From assembly GCA_019136135.1 (NCBI GenBank), contig JAGVUR010000125.1:35347-99346 (forward strand): a DNA stretch of 64,000 nt, written 5' to 3'. The translations under genes were made by a program, and so were the position numbers. Each line of letters begins with the position of its first letter. The stretch's first letter is position 1. Shown piece by piece: positions 38,801-42,587 of the stretch. Source of the DNA: Verrucomicrobiota bacterium. GTDB taxonomy: Bacteria > Verrucomicrobiota > Lentisphaeria > Oligosphaerales > Oligosphaeraceae. Below the pieces are notes generated by a model, which saw only the letters and a list, made by a program, of their open reading frames with translations, ran no database searches and was not told where the DNA came from.

Positions 38801-41768
38801 CCGAAGAGGTGACCTTCTTGTCTTCCTTGAAGGCAACCGACTTCAAATCGACAATCACATAGTCGCTTAGTGGAGCGGAAAAAATAATATTGGCTCCAGT
38901 CAAATCGTTATATACGCCTTCCGCAGTCTTGACGCAGAAACGGGAAAAGTTGAAGTTGCCTTCGCCGGGAATCTGGTTGAACTTGATAACCGCATAGGTC
39001 CCGACTTCTGCAAGGCTCTCCACATATGCCGGGACATGGTCAACCAAACCACCTGCCGCAATCGTGGCGTCGCCAGCCAGATCCGTCAGCGCGGACGTGT
39101 TGATGTCAATGGTCTTCCCGAACGGAACCGTTGATGTCACCGTCGCCCCCGTCAGTGCCCGTCCATTAAAGGTGACCTTGGACAAGTCAACCTGCTCAAC
39201 ATAACCTAAGTTTCCTGCAAAGGTCAAGGTGACCTTGCCTTCCGCTTCCGTCCAATCGCTCTCTTCTTCGGACAAGGCGGGAACATCTGCCAGGGTGAAC
39301 GCTACCTTGTCTGCATCAGCGATTGTCGCCTGGTCATCGGTAAACTCGACCAGGGCCTTCACATTGAGGATCACGTAGTCGCTGTAGGGTTGTCTGTGCA
39401 ATTCCACTGCGCCTTCCAGCGTGCGGTTGCTCAGTACGATCTTGGAGTAGTCAATGCCGGCATAGCCAAGATTCTTGTCAAAGACAAGCCAGCCGAATTC
39501 CTTGGATGAGAGGAATGATACAGGCATGGACAATCCTGTTCCAGTGTAGGCAAAGGTATCCGCCGCATGGGTAGTTTCATTCGCTACCGCGCCCGTATTG
39601 GGGCAGTTGCTGATGTCAATCACCACAAGCTTGGAACCCAATTCATACCCGTCAACCGCCGGAGAATACTTGACGGCACGTGCATTGGACAAGTCGACGC
39701 CGTTGATGGTCAAGCCGACAAAAGCCCTGAAGTCACTGGCATCCCAGGCAACTGCCAACTCGCTGGAAATCACATCTGTAAACTCAACCAGCAAGGTCTT
39801 GCCATCACCCCAGAACCAATTCAAAATGTTGGGATAAACAGGCGTCAGGAAACCGTCGTCCACAACAAGATCGCCACCCGTGCCATCGGCGGGAAGCGAA
39901 GCCTTGATGACAATCAAGTTGCTCGCGGAACTCATCGACACCACCGCGCCGTATTGCCCAAGGGTCTTGCCGTTGATGCTGATCTTGTTCAGATCCAAAT
40001 CTACGTTGCCAACCGCACGGTTGAACAGGAAGTAGTACAAGTCACCCTCGTTCCACCACTTCGTCAACGCTAGGTTGTCCTCCGTCGAAGCAACAAAGTT
40101 GATGCCCCAGATATTCTTATCTACAACCTTGATCGTCTTCTTGCCCGAGAACTGAAGTCCGTCTTTCTCCAATACGATCTCATAGTCGCCAGGCGCGACC
40201 TTGTCAATCGCCCAAATACCCCATGAATCAGTCGTGTTCCTATACTTGTCCGCGCCAGGAAGTTCTTCCGCTTCCCAAATCCCGTTGAAGTTGCCGGCCT
40301 TGTCCCAGTCCTGATAGATCGGAGTGGCGACCGGATCGATCGGATCGTACCAAGCCAACATCGTCTGCCAAGTCTCGCTCTCACCAGCCTTGCGAATGCT
40401 GACCTTGACGCCGGCAACAGGATTTCCGTTCGCATCCGTGACACGACCGGAAATGATATGGCCCTGCATGTGCTCATTCGCCTGCAATTTCTGGCGATAG
40501 ATGTTAGCAACACCAAACGAAAACCCAGTTAAATATATTGAAGACCCAGGAGTGAAGTTCTCCTCCCAGGAATACCACAAATCTTGACTGCCTGCCCAAC
40601 CGAAATTCATGTGGTAATACCAACGACCGTCTAAACGACCGTAACCATCGCAAATGATGGCATGGTTTTCCTCAACCCCCCTGATGCTAACACCCAAGGG
40701 GCGACGGGCGTCCAGGTTGGCGCGCGCCGAATTGTAGTCGGCGCCCAATGGCTTCGCATACGCATACTTGAAAGCATTGCGCAATGCCCCGGAAACCCAC
40801 GATGTAACTGCTCCAGACCCACTATTTGAATATCCCATGTTGACACTCAAGCCTGCGTCCAGCAACAAGGCGCCAATCTGCTCATATGTGGCAGGATCTT
40901 CGTTCGCGGTGGGAACGGGCTTCATCAAGTCCCACTTGTAGGCGCCGCCCTGGCGGTCTCCGCCATAGAGGTACATCTGTACGGGCTTCGCGTCTGGATG
41001 AACGATCTCGTCAGCAAACGTAATTTCGCAACTGCCCAGGACTTTGCCAATAGGCTTCTGCGGCCACTGGAAATAGTACATCAGCTGACCGGCCATCGTG
41101 GCAACGCATCCGCAAACAGCGTTTTCGGGATTTCCATACTCGTACATCGTGTAGTCATTGGCATTGATCTTTGGAGTATAGTAGTTGTAGATGCCATTGC
41201 CTTGAGACCACTTCGACTTCGTCAAGGGACCAACCCAGACTTCCGAAACAACGTCAGTACCGGAACCGCGGGTCTTGCCGCCAAGGAACTTGCCCCAGGT
41301 AGACTTGTTCGCGGCAATCCCGGCAGGAACGGAAGAACCACCACGGGTCTGACCCTCAGGAGCAACGGCCTCGACTTCCAAAAGACGCTTGCCCAAGTCC
41401 GCAAGCAATATCGAACGAAGGGGATTCCCAGCCGCATTGTCAAATGAGCCGCTCCGCGACATCGCAATGACAGGACTGATACGGTCGTCAGTGGACAAAA
41501 CCAAGTAACCCTCAGGACGCAAGCCGACGACATACGCCACGACCTTCCCGTCAGCATCCAGCAACGGATCAACGCCGCCGACCTCGCGAACGCCGGACCA
41601 TAGCCCGTCGCCAGCGGCGCTAAGCCAGTTCGTTGCAAACTCCCGCGCCGAGTCGGAATCAACTACGGCACCTCGAACAGAACCTACAATGAACAACAAC
41701 AAACTCAGCAAAATGGCAGATACCCTACCACATGCATAACGGTTTCCGTCAGTCTTCTTTCTTGACAT
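20856..41768 (-). CDS. Giant secreted protein with N-terminal C10 (SpeB-like) cysteine peptidase, kelch, cohesin-like and dockerin domains (6,970 aa)
   Basis: ATG at 41768 is preceded by GAGGAAG and opens a signal peptide (core ILLSLLLFIVGSVRGA). A propeptide-like region (about 35-140) leads into a C10 peptidase: Cys221 in GCVAT, His369 in ENHAIICDGYG, Asn388 in YHMNFGW. The Cys-His spacing of 148 equals that of SpeB as I recall. Next are a carboxypeptidase-regulatory-like domain (about 430-560, ISGRVTDANGNPVAGV) and many beta-sandwich repeats of about 110 residues (LTFNxxFxxxxxDPTKV). Acidic motifs such as DANGNGSWDRGEFIWI recur. A kelch propeller of about six blades spans 5128-5456 (YAIGGFDG). 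The end has a cohesin-like domain (about 6011-6181), Calx-beta-like domains (about 6184-6400), a type I dockerin (about 6403-6483, GDVNNDGEVTLSDL), a second cohesin-like stretch and two GWN repeats. It should be extracellular. The peptidase call is strong; the roles of the rest are inferred. Confidence 0.94.
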   Translation of the reverse strand: MSRKKTDGNRYACGRVSAILLSLLLFIVGSVRGAVVDSDSAREFATNWLSAAGDGLWSGVREVGGVDPLLDADGKVVAYVVGLRPEGYLVLSTDDRISPVIAMSRSGSFDNAAGNPLRSILLADLGKRLLEVEAVAPEGQTRGGSSVPAGIAANKSTWGKFLGGKTRGSGTDVVSEVWVGPLTKSKWSQGNGIYNYYTPKINANDYTMYEYGNPENAVCGCVATMAGQLMYYFQWPQKPIGKVLGSCEITFADEIVHPDAKPVQMYLYGGDRQGGAYKWDLMKPVPTANEDPATYEQIGALLLDAGLSVNMGYSNSGSGAVTSWVSGALRNAFKYAYAKPLGADYNSARANLDARRPLGVSIRGVEENHAIICDGYGRLDGRWYYHMNFGWAGSQDLWYSWEENFTPGSSIYLTGFSFGVANIYRQKLQANEHMQGHIISGRVTDANGNPVAGVKVSIRKAGESETWQTMLAWYDPIDPVATPIYQDWDKAGNFNGIWEAEELPGADKYRNTTDSWGIWAIDKVAPGDYEIVLEKDGLQFSGKKTIKVVDKNIWGINFVASTEDNLALTKWWNEGDLYYFLFNRAVGNVDLDLNKISINGKTLGQYGAVVSMSSASNLIVIKASLPADGTGGDLVVDDGFLTPVYPNILNWFWGDGKTLLVEFTDVISSELAVAWDASDFRAFVGLTINGVDLSNARAVKYSPAVDGYELGSKLVVIDISNCPNTGAVANETTHAADTFAYTGTGLSMPVSFLSSKEFGWLVFDKNLGYAGIDYSKIVLSNRTLEGAVELHRQPYSDYVILNVKALVEFTDDQATIADADKVAFTLADVPALSEEESDWTEAEGKVTLTFAGNLGYVEQVDLSKVTFNGRALTGATVTSTVPFGKTIDINTSALTDLAGDATIAAGGLVDHVPAYVESLAEVGTYAVIKFNQIPGEGNFNFSRFCVKTAEGVYNDLTGANIIFSAPLSDYVIVDLKSVAFKEDKKVTSSAGAFTATKGGAAVEGLAVDTFNISGDTITLTFNKDFDELTVDPTKVEYNGVVLRYTPDASDTTTVAGTSITLRNIWFLQSDIALTVGFHSGNADIQVDADGWATNAAKFDKDADTSLIFLKYEKALGTVKELNTVAGASIHANFPYSDILPLKVTEDWLNDGANNLGNDDFLVYDELQPASWALEDNNTRLVLTFNRNFSTIELDPTKVSIGTVALAGSILDYAMEGSDQAIINVSKITKLSKPIALAAGFLTYPADIVVSINRVGNIVTVTFIRDITAEDLGKIKIGGRGLAGADVTRADNVLTVDITPLTKLEGNFGEGTLEPADTSYAIAPVLERDADKDEVVDLGGGQRQYHIWYKSDVGYVDLDRSKASYAGVALTTATISKEGPKTLEIILETGSGLAFAEGAMTIDPDGSSNSDQPNMWDMTIVDVTPAVSGVGATTEIPAASIVTSIKRAFDKSYVNTPVLEFTVTGSDLAGIKVTDWQVRSTSSGKAATVPPRATVTEWDATNGILKVQVADGDGLVKVDYVPDEGTPFVNGEVYHFDNVGPVIIAATLDRSNRFVDVTWNEVIGALGEGVNEESLEGKSAIGGKYVYAYQDNAGEPAIWREAPSQVGDGKYTSNADRAITGCVGLADNTNGNLLDKVSVSVGGINVPVARFMLIDDNGNNLYDEGEVIFLKMRNDMQEILDNYTSFPWVAANFVRLTNPGDQYFDENYSAASSSYDSLLVLQGVAPTRDYDTDVKACFGLPNKMYSSVAPPVPATTDPQVLLAQIKGWWTNLGKEGAGAWQDFGVPVIGTFDLAAGDELILGTPTGAAGEALPANIMYFDFDCNGYLSSGDFIWIDGENDLTFTRGNAADVVISRVQEDDLNWNLAPVNHEDFEVILHRNNGTVINAFVEAVTNVGETDKTLVLTSANVNQVRIWLKYTPELEIEGTVALPETADDLTTDMEELSILKVPAGVETIEIRPRSNQENTLYDALENEVSASNTTGEMLLFDTSRPRVTNVIVGHDNYSVQIVFNKRIYGNNQGILQNYADAAPFFPRFHDWEIVDHTNFDVKVVYDNGKELPVSLRNTAAFQNVKYQRGSNMVLLDFNGNYNNEHLLDATRGNPGALWTDAELAADASRSNPAKLSCSYEGNAFEYTVYPKPVKIVINFLNIFDYQTNPLADERIEATLWPEYKPGYPSLVPPMFSSYKEKYEVTLAVTNTNSGSSWSYSVNVSGLGMCDVFKEWTTTQSKYAFHRGAYTQPQLTDTAKTLYTTYTNTEKYQLRDVLPAGAEQGDPDGVTYYGVWYRDLDGDGRIDAVDLNFKNPYVTSSNRAELQVGSSAIAGFRVWVQHNDPDDIENATHEGYYPPNTEYGNDFSVFMTWTSFPANTAGNRGTMETFHNHTTSNWLSNWRSVSITGHQVIPNTTSNSWGYTTLRLNLDQSQIPARTYGNRWIAVSYRAPNYSRVDSGYGERVANTYDWRRSNNLPLVRPADGSYNTGITDTTVQGRFTSSDELAGICWVWPRTNLPYYNTGHVDAHFICDSFGPVMAWDGAAPAPMTAVAWRATPYIKSDETEMGYEYLDVKFTEPMAYVNDSSIPGAGYLETQLTPAGVLHGAWGAEVIDTNTVRFRFRSSTTNLEHTFNPNWLYELGSGVIEQRNMASTTPYRTNRQFSVRAIGIRPVDSRYRILTQGTGDLVPMFTVDANGASVTGRGTGSSTTTNLSVNEVLLKTVEQGGAYSFGTARWYEEDQENGVLWSLGNARAQNIRGNLSSRGTLVYALGANNLAPGNNPGSGLYGGIGRLIVRNDDYAGYAQGRYNVGSRGTMRAPDPMNRGYGYTTALTPDQMMMVGPVYNMVKVSPVQQAYNTSRIQAETRTRVLGIDVGGASQYSLTAVTVRAIDTSYGQFDPEIDFEKLADGITSGVQLIRADGSTVTVSMNGLEWSGWKVTEEGLPYKEVTLRPVSPEAVPTTGGPERSFDFYIQVLTSSDFNLGDNFIIEIPDDGIAFGTYSTQDKHVATWGTASGTRGFAFTDHIFNDTNNDGRWSADAAITSFEDIFFRTPLYDGGRPYLTNWQRTKILAQNGINVKNLYYAKKDWSTNPETSPFYGFGNLTSTADHMWMLLDMLGSNGIDLNYNVSYAPGDDIWYDIGGTPGVYDAGIDIPLFGNADKFPLPWSVSESGARSAQYRNAATAKVNAVMGANERYISAPSGAPVAVVGLDMQDAGRGFGPRYILNESVLVETISKNMVAGPHSLVFTADGKASWDGGEPVAVPTKVGGRAILLDATKAYAVVIRRLNAALPAADTSEQFIVSADIDRDIQQPVEIEGVRIHAVGRGDAITNVPNQKYVLRRNGTSLSWAGGAYVDTAAGGTFVLNPNAANYLIVQVDALGMNGTGSESEELEVYAADGRVITPFLNITGLEVMSVSDMIAQGSYVFSYDGGGNFTWGSGDPIDVKSLAVGEYAIAFGDGVSPDYPRNFVVVRRTAGSLPSQAVTDSLFINQTQLLRVAVSVTNVRGFTNTHLKPLTADKESGISLWWDANADGQYNAGDMFVPLAEVPVLVGGGTNRYDTVLTPDPAFLTAWLSCPQDASYSKRGSNFFVCVQTTVDMSYGDQFAVSASFYEPTEPDYVTGGVCFASGGSGTITCTSITNTQFRKLTTPGQTADAGNTVPLASIDHFLGADLGRPAFMESVTITFYSASASFDPDKIFKPMTGVPTADAGLVLYADNGNGVWERWDTAVACSIIADEANGTDGWWKYTLRPTNTPGNGSDVPVAEDNGRADHYLVINLSDELPYGVQFYARMEIDAINYNTGEGSAAAVMITDILNSTINSKFDDVLNATMITPGNGLVINKVGANVQNAYHDITFGYNPRTNKYSLTWNGETIEVDPTKVGTYTFGTGEDGITVTFDPRALFREDTIVSGVVPETLELGAKLLDLEDNHFLTYYDVNANGRYDDYEPIASGPMMVYGNVEPALCTTKFTAADGLSYFDEDGNGEYTIGELILRDSDNLYTLPWMDHFLDIDNFQTVGPGNSAPNIDKDTPLVDAATISPAAGTPVTPGLYLYYIDRVDDQRGYVYGEDILVARQAIMGAMPELTFGNRDKVVLDLSFDLEGDDEYVNPAAGTALKQFLTSDYLRFRMAGDEARYEEGEALFLSVDEAYSAPSYTWTIRIDGTRVIRRYNADAPAPYNEARFALSSIIGLDLANSGAAEVLLTGLTVRFRDVQNFTRSDLRDLTADIQSGVQLWRDQDGNGIFNPDIDKLVSLNRAPVWTSDGTDISLTFSPSGGNQISNPDVDGLYDFFVVVQPSEKANNTEANNNGDKFRIEIRNSDIRLNKTVNQTVAITTAAVTIDSQAPALVAEATIVDNDGDGYVETLTMVFDEKLQPYKLDDLSIWNITDMATGKPLTATNAELSDDYLHVTVTFTGCDKGTTTGAMKLGVNYNDKTGLLDWAGNPVDFRDAETGDFIATGDTVAPIIVHSGVKYSAKGFDADTVTPFAMADRNGIFFFDRNDDGEWTEGEDVFVALKDAVDPAEAGLVGLYLNKVDRLWNGGGAWTTPLNSEGVLLGDLYFCDANGNGSWDRGEFIWIERTEVVAPAPGEDPEPITFDVASGDIEIPANRTEELAVLDVDGNGKLDAIMVQFSEAVIDSTMRGFDANASSYVPVQWTLSGRTGLKAWKQGYKKVDAQNNEFIMFSFDEAAAADTGSIPASLAVSSETLADENGNRLNRGNAYQASGINKLVLADQAAPILLSIVSSNRVAEDGTLPAGTVFTLTFSEPLVQYLDILNAYNDFQIKRKDVLPYQGLADCGVTDIAVEGAVMTLTFGADTADWAANGVLFEVRDNAKSTFGDAVGHALKAVADLPIEGLSTEDPVRFIAPVAGQYIRNDSDDLAVKVYFGDLDPANVEIVSWNLVLNNGVEEFMLEGFDEGGLAIVTDDTADFTGWSIEGIYQYKLTLTLVLANGDTNETECTFFYSKQDDIFSVGIAVNDGAGNDIDEMLPQATPADLFANWSDFSAQNGFPPASYYTLKYTRDDLVPTAEAKIVNGTIGFFTVDDLILGVTYTATVTAFDENDVALAQATSDGFTVVDVLTDVTAPVVGNVENTDENWNEIQVTDKNDQLNAKWVADDDIGVTGYKYRIVLGVDTAVWSDDSNGLSSSREDFASVVMNGKAYAIGGFDGGEGKSLSSVDVYDSATRSWTKAAQSLKEARSDFAFVNLGNGKLMAFGGTNNGALSSIEAFDGTSWRLVGHLPEACYNAKAVKVSDDKVWIIGGTDANDGMMSEIYEYTVSTGGIVKVADLSVARINFQATVQRQNNGNVVVVAGGADSRGNASSQVEIYNIANAQRVIRNLNQGRQSFAMVVVPSADNTTDDIWFIGGEDSNHDPLASVEVMKASGDIQNLAPLSYARTNLAAAWLPEFERVIVTGGIYKDNQLTEENELVQTELAVRDGNEWVLGSEMVTVAGRQGHQLAVCGNRIVAFGGKSDTSFVKKTESRIVIEVVKDWVDTAENQVEVTGLALENGNTYVFEVKAMDAAGNWSAIKSSKGVLVDTAVPVATISSADLPANGGSTYLDDFEITIGGYKITEYKYSLDGGAWSGWIGVASKIILTDLAAGTHTLKVCGKRTEGVVSEQAEENATVYTWSTGVPYVKINNPLDPNVTVLSHDFEIFCHLAEAYKWQLSRKSSDMVDFDIVTAFGVAKPAGAILSLNFTAGYTYKLEVKGVYGDGMETSTDSCEWTVKATGIVLTSAAINGQGNPVAYGTLVDITVEDASGLNSIDLYKFTIVDEDNNVILGGDDVEHDIADKITIDTPLPLGTYTVQAVGRQNGVWDANPTTATFTIAEATIDATGLPTEPTVTTNFTIPIVMNGLAQLQWQVDDGAEELVDAQDTLEVGPFGVGKHTVKIWGVDYNGTVQAIASEVELIVKSPLPIGDNRLVGVITAVESQPVADGDIEFTLTMSDALMANPRPEHFMVQNGTIVDIEIDALQATKYVVTVQPDLGAADATTVSLQLLAQKVVDVTNGLYNVATNVCKVLVYSDVLLTFTPVVTPDAGLTIYQEFTVDVMVEAETAFRGGDILVKFDDTLYELRAEQAVDGDGNPVFDEKGNALPDAKSLFVAPFNSLGCVAEWVYDADDNIIGLRIGGSVASAAASAEPVKYASLTFKALAETADGEIELAGYADGAGLLLDPYGIVPGDSAAVVYNTVVVPVAFAKSQLSIAIAPATVTEGEGADYELTLTLSYALDSDIEVTVGTLDPITILAGETTWSQTFTAANNDELFGDTTNVFDITAVTGHADVEIAAALNTATIEILESDWALTFEALTNDADRAPLTEVTAGDTFILRVSLADGVTASGDAKIKLVLGGTAIADTEYLINKTITIADGENSAEILVTTYADTIAEDKTIELGASRITAGGALENAVSLFQAPIPVVVNVLYKPMIAGDVNNDGEVTLSDLILLMNYYDSGITAGDEEWDAYAAASDLSPIGAPDGVIDYNDLIIFLNYLPNDATRGGKTRGDAPEVINVAFTIEADKAEVAPGDVINVTIKALADTTQYAIGTILANVNFDNALFGIDGVFAPADYINPEFNLIQKGALAENGIEELGGTGLKTTMGTKGEFIFATIPLKVADKLTGSQAMFSLDKFNIGVNGAPYATERGNIIATCEPLILNIAQEGDVADIPEFKFGFTRSYGTRGAAEELELGMADGATIGYDEGLDKMWMAWPGVPGMPANYEIAFTAPGREEALKTDIRAKADKDIWNVEVFVPAGQKLTLDWNINLNDVTGEYSMPDYFTFTLVKADNSEINMRTIKTKRITFDGGVNEPGLKTTFKVVLSKADDGTVPPDPEVFDWTYRLYPGWNLIGAPFDFDEASNAKFKNFDLMAFNSNTQSYTYMINEFKAGMGVWVFVEADQMGSNNILEIGVNAAAYSTETGIAIKAGWNLVTPLYMQNANYTDPTGNGIETVWYWEANGYLKVVKDADVMIGKGYWIYSDRDTTIWPTN

Positions 41769-41890
41769 GGATTCTTCCTCGTTGATTGGGATTGCTAACA
41801 TCGTTCGTTATTTTAATTTTTTTATTTTGTTGACGTCAAAAATACACTAAATCACAGTGTATAAAAACACATTTACCCATAAGGATAATT

Positions 41891-41906
41891 AGCAATTTCT
41901 ATGCCA
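41891..41906 (-). promoter_or_regulatory. Candidate sigma54 (-24/-12) promoter for the C10-peptidase giant
   Basis: The minus strand reads TGGCATAGAAATTGCT: GG and GC are ten bases apart, with the full TTGCT -12 element and TGGCA at -24. The predicted start is near 41880, giving a leader of about 112 bases before the ATG at 41768. This is nearly the same leader length as at the sister gene. The leader itself is A/T-rich. Confidence 0.58.
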
Positions 41907-42193
41907 ATACCCTGAGCTTAAACTGTACATGACTGCTTGCCAAAATCACGGAATCTTTTCGCAATTTTGGGAATTTTAAACAATCTACACCATAATTGCT
42001 TCGTTATCAAGCTAAAAATCCATCGTTTTAAGAAAAAAACAAACGCTTTTCATATCCGCCAAGAAAATCAAATCTGAGTACTGGCTTGACGCATAATCCT
42101 AAAAAAAGCAGTCAAGGCTAGTCTGTTATTCCTAATAGATTGATTTTCATGGGGTTGAGAATTCCTTTCCATTCACCACAGTGGTGACCCCCG
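41907..42193. other. A/T-rich spacer upstream of the giant gene, no feature seen
   Basis: This stretch lies between the candidate promoter and the repeat block. It is A/T-rich with short homopolymer runs, and I can support no ORF, RNA or clear hairpin in it. It is where activator sites for a sigma54 promoter would be expected, but I see no obvious palindromic operator. Confidence 0.4.
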
Positions 42194-42422
42194 ACCACCC
42201 AAGGTGCAAATCGCATGAATTATGAATGCTGAATGCTGAATTATGAATGATTTGTCCGACCCGTCCGACCCGTCCGACCCGTCCGACCCGTCCGACCCGT
42301 CCGACCCGTCCGACCCGTCCGACCCGTCCGACCCGTCCGACCCGTCCGACCCGTCCGACCCGTCCCCCGTCCGACCCGTCCGACCCGTCCGACCCGTCCG
42401 ACCCGTCCGACCCGTCCGACCC
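42194..42422. repeat. Dispersed 67-bp repeat followed by an 18-copy 9-bp minisatellite
   Basis: Bases 42194-42260 are a second copy of the block at 20670-20736; the last 47 bases are identical. From 42254 to 42422 the unit GTCCGACCC repeats 12 times, then a 7-base interruption (GTCCCCC), then 6 times. The unit is a multiple of three, so both strands show spurious open frames (Ser-Asp-Pro or Gly-Arg-Val repeats). GTCCCAGTCCC words follow to about 42510. It sits between two convergently placed regulatory regions: the giant's promoter and the secretin terminator. Confidence 0.9.
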
Positions 42423-42528
42423 CGTCAGCCCCGACCCAGTCCCAGTCCCAGAACCCCAAAAAACACACAAAACCCAAGGTCAACGTCCCATAGTCCCAGT
42501 CCCAAAACCACAAAATTCAAAACATGAA

Positions 42529-42562
42529 AAAGCCCGTCGAAACTTACGCTTCGACGGGCTTT
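42529..42562 (-). terminator. Rho-independent terminator of the secretin operon
   Basis: A perfect 13-bp stem (AAAGCCCGTCGAA at 42529-42541 and its complement at 42550-42562) closes an 8-base loop, and a T run follows on the minus strand. It lies 25 bases beyond the secretin stop codon. Confidence 0.9.
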
Positions 42563-42587
42563 AACCATTTAGCTAATCAGACTAGGC

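Noticed and set aside
41769..41801. Upstream ATG start (41801) for the C10-peptidase giant
   Set aside because: It has no ribosome binding site, while ATG 41768 has GAGGAAG and gives a cleaner signal peptide. The upstream TTG at 20244 for the other giant was rejected for the same reason in favour of 20178.
42254..42422. CRISPR array
   Set aside because: The repeats are contiguous 9-bp units without unique spacers, and there are no cas genes in the window. The 20-bp array at 63842-63984 is excluded for the same reason.
42147..42564. Open frames encoding Ser-Asp-Pro or Gly-Arg-Val repeats on both strands
   Set aside because: They are translations of the 9-bp minisatellite, which is open in all frames because the unit length is a multiple of three.
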